64,000 nt of DNA from assembly GCA_022592445.1 (NCBI GenBank), contig JABYQR010000185.1:1-64000 (forward strand), in the 5' to 3' direction. This document shows positions 45,139 through 55,600 of this stretch, in pieces. Position numbers and translations under genes: made by a program. The DNA is from Cytidiella melzeri. Its lineage: Eukaryota; Basidiomycota; Agaricomycetes; Polyporales; Irpicaceae. The notes under the pieces are model-generated. The model saw only the letters and a list, made by a program, of their open reading frames with translations, had not been told where the DNA came from and did not search any database. Every line of letters starts with the position of its first letter. Position 1 is the stretch's first letter.

Positions 45139-45829
45139 CTATGGGTTAGGGGGTGTTCGTAAGACTTCGGCGCTCAGCACATTGCGCTGGGAACACTCAA
45201 CAAAATTTGTTTAAAAGTACATAAACCTGTGCGTGTGCATCTTGAAGATACACCGTAATTTATTCAAGCGTTTTGAAGAGGAAGAGCGAGCTGCGGCAGG
45301 ATGCCGGCGAGGGATACAAAAGAGAGGGAGTGTTCGTAAAAACGTCACGGTTGGTCACACCGGCATCAGTCGGCAAATTTTCACTCTGACGCCAGACACA
45401 ACGCGCAAACGCGCCGTTGCGACGAGGCTACAATATGCGTCCTGGCGGAGTTTGAACCGTGCTTGGTCTCAAAGTCACGCAAGTCTCGACAATGCTCGTA
45501 AACACTACTTTACGCATCTACTCAGACATATCGGGCTGCTGGAGCAGGTTGCATGGCAATATTTGTTACTATGCTCCCGCGAGACGGATTCAGAATATGC
45601 ACTAGATCACCCCGAATCTCTCCCCATCAGTCCAAGTAGAGTGCAGAAACCCACCGCTTCGTCTCTAACGACCTCACACCTCATGTTTAAAATATATTTT
45701 TTACACCAAAAGAATTCTATAGTAGTCCTCTATTGCTCACAGCAGACTTGTAATATTTGGAGGTGCGGAATTATCGAACGTGGTAGTGTTCGTAAAAACA
45801 GGCGTTTACGAACACCCCCTAACCCATAG
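45139..45829. mobile_element. MITE with 24-bp terminal inverted repeats and TA duplication
   Basis: CTATGGGTTAGGGGGTGTTC at 45139 is an exact inverted copy of the right end (45806-45829), and the match runs on through GTAA. Both ends are flanked by TA (45137-45138 and 45830-45831), the duplication made by Tc1/mariner-type transposases. The 691-bp body encodes no transposase. The terminal word gtgttcgtaaaaac recurs inside at about 45330 and 45787. It is non-autonomous. Confidence 0.85.
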
Positions 45830-45853
45830 TATATAGTTGGGAGATACTGTACA

Positions 45854-45992
45854 CACTGCACGTTAGCCCTGAATTCCCATCGTGGATATCGCGTGTATAT
45901 TAGTGATATCCATCCGATATCCACCCTATATCCATTCACACTTATTTCCATGCAATAAAAATGAATGTAATATCCATATAAGCGCCCATAAC
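45854..45992. repeat. left terminal and subterminal repeat region of the CACTA element
   Basis: TIR CACTGCACGTTAG followed by cgtggatatcgcgtg, gatatccatccgatatccac, ctatatccattc and aatatccat words. These are candidate transposase-binding sites, matching those at 59655-59800. Confidence 0.75.
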
Positions 45993-46210
45993 TATAATCC
46001 AGACCCGCAAGGAGCGCCCGTCGGCAGTACTCGTAAGCACAATTATATCCTGCGGCCGACTCATCAGCAATTGGCGCATCAGGAGCGTCCAAATCGAGCA
46101 GGCGTCGGCCGCTTCTGATTACATTACACTTCGGTGATGGCAACTGAACCGGATGGCGCAGCTGAGAACAACGGCTGCATTGCTTTCAACATCGCACCAA
46201 GACACTCACA

Positions 46211-46822
46211 ATGTCAGAAGAACCACTGGAATCTCGGCTCGCTTGGAACAAGGTCGAGCCAGTCATTCAGGGCGATCCGGACTCGCACGCTGCCCTTAAG
46301 CAAGTGATTTCGTTGGCGGAATCTTTCGTCGCGCTCAAAGACGGCTTCAATGGCGACGATAACATGTCCGCCAACATTGTCGATTTCGCCTGCACGGTAG
46401 AGATGTGTATCACTCAGGCATGCATGATAACCAGTGCGCAAGAGCTTTCCTTTGCATGCCGGAAGCTTGTGAAGTCTGTCGAGCTTCTTTGGCAGCGGCG
46501 CACCGAGCATATATGCATGCAATCGTAAGTACAAATGTATCTGCAGTTAACGAAATAACTGATGTTCGTGTTGTTAATGTCAAGAACCTCCCTGACTCTG
46601 CCGGAAACTGTCAATATCTGTGGTTCGCCTGCGCAGCGCTCTCTCGCTCGCTACAAGTGAGTATCATGAATTTGGTATGCGCTCTCATGTCTGAAGATCA
46701 ACAGACAAACTACTCTCGATGACTACTTCACTGTGACACAAAAACTGCCACATAATCAGTGCCGTGCCATTTATCCGCAGGCTCAACGGTCAGTGTCTTA
46801 CCTCCAAAACTGCACGGTATGA
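46211..46822 (+). CDS. small protein with PCNA-box-like motif
   Basis: Three exons, 46211-46524, 46585-46656 and 46705-46822, with introns of 60 and 48 nt (GTAAGT...CAAG and GTGAGT...ACAG). Both junctions restore one frame, giving 167 residues. The N-terminal part is helical and acidic (MSEEPLESRLAWNKVEP). The third exon encodes KQTTLDDYFTVTQK. QTTLDDYF fits the PCNA-interacting box (Q-x-x-hydrophobic-x-x-aromatic-aromatic), with basic residues on both sides. It lies just inside the left end of the CACTA element and reads inward. I do not recognise a family. If real, it could link the element to replication or repair through the sliding clamp; that function is inference from one short motif. 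It could also be a captured host fragment. Confidence 0.55.
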
Positions 46823-47333
46823 ACAGCTCTCACACATTCATTCACAGACTCCCCTCGTATCGCCAACTCCCAATTGACATTTACTTTTACATTGTCGCTC
46901 CAGTTTCGAGATCCAAGTATCCGGCATTGGACGTGTTGTCGGCGCCGTCTGGATATCATACGAGCAAGCGAGCTGGAATGTATGATCTCAAATCACTGTA
47001 ATAGACATTATACGCACAACAAAGTATATAGCATGATTATGAGTGCACTCTGTTGCGGCGGAGGACTTGGAAATTGGCTCACCAGGCATCGAATAAGTTC
47101 CATTTTACGTATACACTCTGCGCGTGACTGGATAGAATGGGCACGTACCAATAGCGACAGTCAGCAAAGACCATATTGCCATGTCTGTACAGAGTGCGAA
47201 GCCCCACTGCACTCAGCGTACCAGCGCGCAATCCTGACATTCCAGTCTACTGATTAGCATACGTTTCCGAAATATATGACAGTCCCAGCGTAGAAAAGAG
47301 ACAACATGGAGGACATGACGATGAAGCGCGAAG
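46823..47333. other. inside the CACTA element, no gene seen
   Basis: Only short frames without domains or splice support. Confidence 0.5.
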
Positions 47334-48866
47334 TTACATTGCAGCGGGTAAGGCACGACCTGAGAGTTCACCAATGTTCGTCAGCACGTTCGTCTTTGCA
47401 GCCTTCCTATGAGGCAACGTCCGGCGCCATTCTTGAGCGGTTTTGGGCTGGACTTTACCGTCCAGTATCGCCTTGCGATGGTTCACGAAGAACTGCTCAT
47501 TCCTGGCACTCCAGTAGTCGAGGTCCACCCCCGATTGCGACCATGTCGTTACAGTTGGCCACCACGACCGATACGCAGTACCCGAAGGGCCATTCTCGGG
47601 GTGTTCTGAGATATAATCAGCATTGTGATTTGTCCAAGAAACATGGTACTTACCCGGCATGACCCTGTACACTCCGCAGATCACATCCTCTTGATGTGGC
47701 GATAATACATCGTCCACATAGTCCAAGCCGTCTAGTATACGATGGTTACACTGTGTTTGGAACCCACTCGGACCGTCGTATACCGCTGAATTGTCTGCAT
47801 AGGCGTCACGGGCCAGTCGCCACAGCAAGCCGCCCCGTAACAAGGCAGCGCGACCCTGAACACTTTTGATGACCTCCTCTCGATATTCGAGGTAGTCCTC
47901 ATAGTCCGCAATCGTGAACTTGTGACGATGCTCAATGAGTCCGAGCCCTAACGGTACCAGGTTGAAATTAGAGGGCATCGGGGGAGTTGGCTGAAGCACC
48001 GTTGGGTCCGCGATTGACTGCAGTGTGTTGAAGGGCACTCCCCATCTGAGCAATGCGCCAGTCACATCATCCAACGAGGGACCAACCCCGGATCGTAGGA
48101 GGTGGTTCACGGTGACAGGGTCGGCCAGGCAAAGGGAGAATGATACATCGTTGGCCTGTGGATCCCGAGCGTACACAAAGTAGCAAGGGTGTTGCTTGTT
48201 GTCCAGTACAGTCCGAACAATGAGGTCATTTCGACGGTGCAGCGGATGTCCTAGGGCAGTACCGGGCACAAGATCCGTGAGCGTGGGTGGCGGCATTACA
48301 AAGTTGCGCGGGTTGGCCTCGAGGTATGAAAAGAGTTCACACATTGGTGTGCGATACCCAGGACCAACCTTCTCATTGATGACCCCCATAAACTTGTATA
48401 TCTCTTTTTCTCGCGACGTTGCCTCTTCATCCACGTCGACCGTCACCGCTGCGGATGTGAGTATGCCGTAGCGATAGCTCAGAGCCTGGTCGAATGCAAT
48501 GCCTTTCCTCTGCAACAACTCGGGTGCACCAGACTGGGGCATTTGAGTGGATGAGGATGTACTTCCACTGGTGGAAGCAATCGGCTGCGGAGCCAGGGGA
48601 GGGGTGCGAGGTTGACGTCGAGGCGAGCGAGAACGACGTCGAGGAGAGGGAGGGCGACCAGGGGGAGAACGAGAACGACGTCGAGGAGAGGGAGGGCGAC
48701 GAGGAGGAGAACGAGAGCGACGTCGAGGAGAGCGAGGGCGACGAGGAGGAGAACAAGAGCGACGAGGAGGAGAGCGAGGGCGACGAGGAGGAGAGCGAGG
48801 GCGACGAGGAGGAGAGGGAGAAGAAGGCGACTCAGGCGATGTCTCAGCCTGAGGACTCGCAGCCAT
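47334..48866 (-). CDS. RS-repeat protein of unknown function
   Basis: An uninterrupted 510-residue frame from ATG 48866, whose context (gcccATGGC) is good. Residues about 20-85 are repeats of SPPRRPRS and SPRRRSRS, resembling RS domains of splicing factors. The rest is a compact, mixed domain with ALGHPLHRRNDLIVRT, GRAALLRGGLLWRLARDAY, EDVICGVYRVMPGKYHVSW and, near the end, a SWWPTVTTWSQSG...DYWS region. From memory this C-terminal pattern occurs in many uncharacterised agaricomycete proteins; I cannot name the family. It lies directly downstream of the frame at 48906-50450 on the same strand. A 43-nt intron with a weak donor (gtggaa) could fuse them into one protein, so these may be halves of one gene. 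It sits inside the CACTA element. Confidence 0.7.
   Translation of the reverse strand: MAASPQAETSPESPSSPSPPRRPRSPPRRPRSPPRRSCSPPRRPRSPRRRSRSPPRRPPSPRRRSRSPPGRPPSPRRRSRSPRRQPRTPPLAPQPIASTSGSTSSSTQMPQSGAPELLQRKGIAFDQALSYRYGILTSAAVTVDVDEEATSREKEIYKFMGVINEKVGPGYRTPMCELFSYLEANPRNFVMPPPTLTDLVPGTALGHPLHRRNDLIVRTVLDNKQHPCYFVYARDPQANDVSFSLCLADPVTVNHLLRSGVGPSLDDVTGALLRWGVPFNTLQSIADPTVLQPTPPMPSNFNLVPLGLGLIEHRHKFTIADYEDYLEYREEVIKSVQGRAALLRGGLLWRLARDAYADNSAVYDGPSGFQTQCNHRILDGLDYVDDVLSPHQEDVICGVYRVMPGKYHVSWTNHNADYISEHPENGPSGTAYRSWWPTVTTWSQSGVDLDYWSARNEQFFVNHRKAILDGKVQPKTAQEWRRTLPHRKAAKTNVLTNIGELSGRALPAAM
48606..48830. repeat. coding minisatellite for the RS repeats
   Basis: Tandem 12-30 bp units based on gacgaggaggagagcgaggg (plus strand). 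On the minus strand they encode the Arg/Ser/Pro repeats. Length variation between alleles is likely. Confidence 0.75.
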
Positions 48867-48905
48867 GGGCGGATTCTGTAATCGCGGTGCGTCGTCAAAG
48901 TAGTC

Positions 48906-50450
48906 CTAACTTTCCACCAATTCCTGATCCTCGGTCGTAGCAGATGGGTCCAGCTCCTCCCAAATGTCGAATTCGTTGAACACCGCATTGTACCTGCGTT
49001 GCGACCGAGCAGTGTCGGCCCACAAGTCGCGCCAGCGAGGCTTTCCGACAAGAACTCTGTTCCAGGCGCCGCTGCTGTCGTCTGACTCTTCCCATCTGAA
49101 GACTTGGCAGTTGTGGCTCTTGTTTGGGAGTTCGAGATTGGCATGCAGCACCTCCCTTGCTTGCACACGAGCCTTCTGCGCCAGATTCATTTGGGCGAGT
49201 TTCGCTGCACTAACCTTCTCTCTCCTCGCAAAGAACTGCTGGGGTGTTTCACCCGGTGCCTGACCAGTGGTCGAACTTTGTCCTCGCGTGGCGACATAAA
49301 GAGGGCCAGGTGGGCGTGTCACGTTGCTCACTTGCGACGAGGTGGCAGGGGGCACATGGACAATGTTTGTGCCTTCAACTGAGGACGGCCAATGAGTTTC
49401 AAGTGAGCCCCAAGCAGAAGACGAGGATGGTGCTGAAGACGGCCAATGAGTATCAAGTGAGCCCCAAGCAGAAGACGAGGATGGTGCTGAAGACGATGAG
49501 GGGCCGCCCATGGACTCCACGCCTACAACATCACGAGCCTCTGCGACTTCTTCGTCCCATTTGTCCCAAGCGAAACGCGTTGCAGGCTGTCGAAGTGAGG
49601 CTTCCAACTCAACTGCTGAGGGCAGATACTCGTTGGACCAAGGGTGCTCAGAAACTGCTGGGCGCGGTCCAAAGTACAGCCAGACAGGCAATTGAAAGTG
49701 GTTTATGAGATCCTTGAGGTTCTCAAGTGTTGACCCCATTGCTCCGACGGTGACGTCGACGACAAGCCCCAATCTATCAGTGGTTGACTGGTCAGCCTTG
49801 TCGCCGACCAGGCAAATTGTAGACCTGCGCAACATGCGTGCCTCGTGTTCCGAAACCAGCTTCCTATGTTGCAATGTGTCCAACCAATGTTTAGGCAATA
49901 CATGTCCCGCGTATGTCACCTTCGAAACGTTAATCCTGAAGACTCCTCGCACAAGGCCCAGGAACGATTTGGCTTGTTTTTTTGTTGGCCAACTGCGATC
50001 GTAGTTATAATCTTGTGGCCAGGGAAACGTGTTACGATCTATCTGGACGAGGAGAGGCGTATACGATCCTAAGGGGAAAGTTCACTTCATCGCGTCGAGG
50101 ACTCTGCGCAGGAAAGCCTCCAAGTCGCGCCACTCTTGTACATTCTCCAGCCTCCACTGGTTGTCGTTGCCTTGGACTACCTTGATTCCCGCCAGCGGTT
50201 GCAGCAGACCGGTATACTGTGTCTCTCTCGGCGTGACCGCGGTCCAATAGTGTAATTGGTTGGCCAGTTCCGTGTAGAGCCATGGCCAGGGCAGCGGAAG
50301 GCGACCAATGTTTTTTGTGAGGTTTTCCGGCGCAAGCTTCGGGAGAGTGGACATGTTGGGAGAGACATAGAGGCCAGGGTAGCGGGGGATATCGGTCTCA
50401 GAAGCCCACAATACCGAGGGCTTGGGCAGGGTTTGGGGGAGGGTCGACAT
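48906..50450 (-). CDS. unknown protein, possible N-terminal half of the RS-repeat gene
   Basis: Exon 1, 50450-50086, starts MSTLPQTLPKPSVLWASE and ends ...RRVLDAM. A frame-consistent splice (donor gtgaac, 93-nt intron, acceptor gatcgcag) joins exon 2 from 49992, which reads WPTKKQAKSFLGLVRGVFR and runs to TAG at 48906. That gives about 480 residues. Visible features: LCLVGDKADQ-like segment written here as ICLVGDKADQSTTDRLGLV; LENLKDLINHFQLPVWLYFG, reminiscent of a region seen in expanded agaricomycete families; a perfect 18-residue tandem repeat (SSAPSSSSAWGSL.THWP, near 49385-49500); and an Ala/Lys helix (ARREKVSAAKLAQMNLAQKA). No catalytic motif is recognised. The upstream side faces the hairpin array and the transposase gene. 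Confidence 0.6.
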
Positions 50451-50654
50451 ATCAGCGCTGCAGGGATATTAGTTTGGAGGCACAATCTGATCAGGGTAGG
50501 ACACTTACGACTTGTGATGGGGTCGGTGAGTAGCGAGTGTCTACGGCACAAGATGTAGGGAGAACTTGGCGACTATCAGCAACGAGCGAAAGCGTAGCGA
50601 AAATTTGTACTTACGAGCAGAACAGTTTAGGCAAAGAAGGTGACGAGTTACTTG

Positions 50655-52101
50655 GACAGACAGATGCTCCGCTGTCGAGACAGTCAACGGTGAAGACTCC
50701 GGTAGCAGATACTCCGCTAGCGTGAGTGTATGGAGGGGAGGAGGAGGTACTGCTGGCGGTGGAGGACTCCGGTGGCAGATTCTCCGCTACCGTGTCTGAG
50801 GATGTGTGTCGAAGGTCGTCGTCGAGATGTAGGTGCTGGGCGAGGACTACGGTGGCAGATTCTCCGCTACCGTGTCTGAGGACGTGTGTCAAAGGTCGTT
50901 GTCGAGATGTAGGTGCTGGGCGAGGACTACGGTAGCAGATTCTCCGCTACCGTGAGTGTATGGAGGGGAGGAGGAGGTACAGCTGGCGGTGGAGGACTCC
51001 GGTAGCAGATGCTCCGCTACCGAAAGTTGGAATGTGGGTGGTGGTTGTGGTGGTGAAGGAGGAAGACGTGTGGGTGGTGTTGATATTGGTGGTGGTGATA
51101 TTGACGGTGGTGAGATTGACGGTGGTGAGAGCAAATGAGGAGGAGGAGGAGGTGGTGGTGGTGGAGGAGGAGGAGGAGGTGGTGGTGGTGGTGATGGTGG
51201 TGGTGGAGGTGGTGGTGGTGGTGGGAGGGCGTTGCAGGAGGAGGAGGTGGTGTGGTCGTCGTGGTACGTGGTGGTGGCAGTGAGAGTGGTTTGGGCGCCT
51301 GAGATTGAACCTTGTTCTATGGGCGCTCCGCGTTATAGATTACATTACCGACAACTTGCCAGCGCATTGTCGGGTTGCTTTTGCGCCCTCTACCTCCGAC
51401 CACGACTACGACGACATCCACTACCACAACCACAACCACCGCCTCGTACACCATCGCAGCGGAGCATCTGCTGCGATGGGTCGTATGATCACCACCTTCT
51501 TTTCCGCACCACACAACCACTACCACTACCACTACCACTACCACTACCACTACCACGTCGACCACAACCACCGCCTCGTCCACCATCGCAGCGGAGCATC
51601 TGCTGCGATGGGTCGTATGATTGCCACCTTCTTTTCCACATCACACGACCACAACCGCTACCACTACCACTACCACTACCACTACCACTACCACGTCGAC
51701 CACAACCGCCGCCTCGTCCACCATCGCAGCGGAGCATCTGCTGCGATGGGTCGTTGTCCTCTACCTGCGACCACGACCACCACCACGACGTCCACTACCA
51801 CCACCACAACCACCGCCTCGTCCACCATCGCAGCGGAGCATCTGCTGCGATGTGTCGTATGATCACCACCTTCTTTTCCTCACCACATACCTGCGACCAC
51901 GCCCACATCCACGACGTCCACTACCACCACCACAACCACCGCCTCCTACACTGTCGCAGCGGAGCATCTGCTGCGATGGGTCGTTGTCCTCTACCTGCGA
52001 CCACCACCACCACCACCACCACCACCACAACCACGACGTCCACTACCACCACCACAACCACCGCCTCCTACACTGTCGCAGCGGAGCATCTGCTGCGATG
52101 G
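50655..52101. repeat. twelve-hairpin array in an inverted layout
   Basis: Left set (plus-strand loop AGAT(A/T/G)CTCC): 50655-50676, 50700-50722, 50770-50792, 50849-50873, 50929-50953, 51000-51022, mostly with stem CGGTAGC/GCTACCG. Right set (loop GGAGCATCT, the complement of AGATGCTCC): 51451, 51583, 51721, 51825, 51951 and 52073, each 29 bp, with stem CCATCGCAGC/GCTGCGATGG. Left spacers are GGT-rich, right spacers ACC-rich, so the two halves form a rough inverted repeat centred near 51340. The array fills the divergent space between the unknown gene (50450, minus) and the transposase (52660, plus). Confidence 0.8.
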
Positions 52102-52659
52102 GTCGTTGTCCTCTACCTGCGACCACCACCACCACCACCACCACCACCACCACGACATCCACTACTACGACTACAACCACCGCCCTATACACTGTCGCAT
52201 GAACTGCTCTCTTCACGGATCTGCATGCCCTCGAGCACATTGCTACAAGACACTCCCCGAAGCTGCTTACTGGGACCCTTCGTTTCCTACCGGCAACAAC
52301 GCCAGGATCGATATCCTGTCGGCTTAACCGTCGACGGATATCGGACACTGCCCTGTCGGCTTGACCGTTGATGGATTTTGGCTGAGCACTCACGGACGTC
52401 TGAAGGGGGCGAGCTGCAAAACACTCCTTCTCCCCTGTACACTCTCCACCCTCTCTCTCTCTCTCAAAACTCGCATTCATTTGCAGATTCTCGGATTTGT
52501 ACTGGAGGGTGTTACTCCGATCACGCTTTGTCGCGCGAGCGCTTCTATGTCACGTGTCTCCTGCCTTGTTAGGAAAGTCAGCCTAGACGTTGCGCAAGTC
52601 AAGACGTCTCATTGACTGTATGCTGCCACCACTCGCCGCCATTGATCACATTTTCTCTG
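52102..52659. other. transposase upstream region
   Basis: The tail of the ACC-rich spacer, then unique sequence. It includes a degenerate duplication (ctgtcggcttaaccgtcgacggat and ctgtcggcttgaccgttgatgg near 52315 and 52354). No gene. It presumably holds the transposase promoter. Confidence 0.45.
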
Positions 52660-55600
52660 ATGCCACACAAGACTCTCTGCCCATGTCAGGAATGTCAGAT
52701 TGCAGGTGGCCAATTTCACACCACCGAGCAGATTCGACGACATCTCAAGCGTGAGCAGCTCTTGCAGCGAGAGATTGAGCAATCTTTGGATGAGGAACCC
52801 AAGAGAAAAGCCAAGACAGCCCATGCTGTCGTCTCCGAAGCGCATACGCAACCTGCAGATCATATGACGCAGCAGAGAGAGTGGGAGGACATGGGCAATC
52901 CCGCAGGGGACTATGAACCACCGCCTGTGAGTTACCATCATTTGTTGTGCAGCAAACTCAATGTACTCAATGCAAGTAGACTTGTTCAGACTCAAATGAA
53001 GCTGATGGTGAAGATCCGTACCTGGATGAATTGTACCTGGATCCATCTAGGGCTTCTGGTAATGTCAATCCCCATGATCACTGTGCGCAATGTTTCTGAT
53101 GCTTCCAATCTGGCAGATTCCAATCGCTGGAATGACCATGAGCATTTCTCTCGATCGCCTTCTCTTCCGGACTGGCAGTCCTCTCGAAGCCAGTCCCTTG
53201 AGACAGAACAAGATGATGAAGACGACACCACCTCTGACAATGCTGGGCTCAACCTAGAGCAGGACCCTCTCTATGTCGACCTTGAAAATATTTTTGACGA
53301 GTTACACCAACCGCCGGATGACATGTTTGCCCGGGGGGTCGATCAGGATTTACCGTCAGCTTTCTACGAGGATCCCATCATTCGCAATATCTACCTTCGC
53401 GTCTTTCTGGACGCAACATTCAACCACGCCACCCACGAATCTGTTCAATCTCAGCTCGACGCTCACCACCAGACACTTAAAGCCTGTCAGGAACGCGGTT
53501 TGGTCATTGCGGGGCTCGACACAATGGCGCGAACCATTCGCACTGTTGAACGACGACTAGGCGTTGACCCTGATTGTTATCTGGTATACTATTTTGTCTG
53601 CGATGTTTGCTGGGATCGTCACCACCCTGATGAACTCAGCACACTAGCCTCACCAGCATGCCAACGAGACGACTGCGATGGCCGTCTCTATACCGTCAAG
53701 CATCTTGAGAAACAAGTGAAACGCGTGCCCAATAAAGTCCTAGCCACTTGCCCCATCATTCCACAAATCCAACGCATGATGCTGCGTCCAGGAAAGTACG
53801 AAGAATTTCAACACTGGCGTACCGCAGACGATGAGCCAGGACCGTGTGCACCGGATCGCCGAGAGGGATTGGATGCTTTTCCCGATCCAGATGCACCTCT
53901 GCGAGACATCTACGATGGATGGGCTTGGCGTGCTGCGCAAGCAGGGCTATCACGTAGGCAAGGTGGTGAATGGGGCGTTCAGGACGTGGACACCACACAA
54001 ATCAACCAGCGGTTTGTCTCGTTGCCCAATGGGCTACTCATCATGATCAACATTGACTGGTATGCCACCTCTTGCTGCGCTCTATGGTGGTCAATTTTAA
54101 TTGATGCCACAGGTTTACTCCCATGAAGACCAACAATTTTGCGAGCAAGTACTCGTGCGGGGCCATGTACGCTACCATCTTAAACAATCCAAGGCAAAAG
54201 CGGTTTCATCGCGATGAAACCATGCTCCTTTGCGTCATACCAGGACCTGGCGAGCCCTCACTCGAGCAGCTTAATGCTGTCATTGAGCCATTCGTGGCTG
54301 ACATGTTACAGCTTGGTGATGGTACGCCCTTCATCTCAGTCTCATTTGCAGCCATCTGATTGAATGGCAGGTGTTCCGCTGAGAGCCCACAGTGTAAACG
54401 AGCGCGTGCTTACTCACGCGTCCGTGTTCATAAATTCTTCAGATTTACCTGCAAGTCGCAAGGTAACCGGGCTCCGATCGTGTACCAGCAAATACTTCAT
54501 GTGTCCGTGGTGCTGTCAAACGGTGGCATCGCTCACACACGAGGACTGTTTCACTCCACAAAGTGAGTCAATCTATAAATTGATTGACCTTTGTCAGATG
54601 TACATTTGCGGCCTATAGAGTTTCAACCGCGTAAGGACTGGCGATACCTGAAATACGCATTCTTAGCTCGAAACAAGGACGCTGCAGAGCGCGAGGAGAT
54701 TGCTCGAATGAAAGGTATACGATGGTCAGCACTTGACGAGCTGCCCGGTTGGCTGCCAGCACGAAACTCTCCACTAGAGTTCATGCAAGCCACGTTTCTT
54801 GGTAAGATGTTTGTATTCGTGGATGCAGGCTTACCGTACTTACTCTTCGCTACAGGGGAGGTGCATCACGTCATGCAGGAAATTATAGTGGGTGGAGGAA
54901 TGCTCAATGCACGCAATCGCCACGATAAGCCAAAGGAGAAGTTCACTGCTTTTTTGGCATCAATAGAGTGGCCTGGGTCCATTGGCCGGATACCTGCCAA
55001 GGTGAGTCACCGGGATGTAATCATATCAGCATTTAATCGACCCATTGTGTAATGAGGTCGATGAGGGAACCCTGAAAGCAGATCAGTGGCGAAATTTTGC
55101 CAATGTTCTGCCTGTGGCTCTGTATTGTGCCTGGCAGATTGACGGCAAGATTCCAAACACTGATGCACCCAGGTCCAAAGCGTCAACAAAGGCAGGCCAA
55201 GCTGAAGCCCGAAAAGAATCTCTACTTGCAGGCTGCCGCCGCGAAGTGCGTGCACTTGATCAGAATGTAACAGTCGAAGACTTGCAAGACAGCGACGACG
55301 AGGGGGCCCTACGTGAGGATCAAATCAAGATGAGTTGTAGCTACAGTGACCATTACGAGAACATCCTCAACCACTGCACTGCTGTACGGATCTACGCGTC
55401 TCGGTCTATTACACCGAGAGAGGTAATGCGCGCTGGCAAAAACCACAGTCGCGCGTGTGCCTCGTGGGCACGAATGGGGTGTCATTTGACACCCAACTTT
55501 CACCTTTCTGAACACAATCCTGACTTTCTACTAGCATACGGCCCTCCATACGGATACTGGGGCTATCCAATGGAGCAGCACAACGGGTTTCTCAAGCAGT

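Noticed and set aside
45233..45829. 198-codon open frame
   Set aside because: It lies wholly inside the MITE, ends in its terminal inverted repeat and has no recognisable domain.
48494..48940. Plus-strand acidic 148-codon frame (Glu/Asp repeats)
   Set aside because: It is the complement of the RS-repeat coding minisatellite; the minus-strand frame is far longer and continues into a non-repetitive domain.
50700..51022. Regularly spaced repeats resembling a CRISPR array
   Set aside because: Eukaryotic context, spacers are themselves repetitive, no cas genes, and the set is inverted half way.
51232..52371. 379-codon open frame rich in Leu-Pro, Thr or His
   Set aside because: All three frames stay open because the DNA is ACC/CAC repeats; the translations are low-complexity and the hairpin array explains the sequence better.
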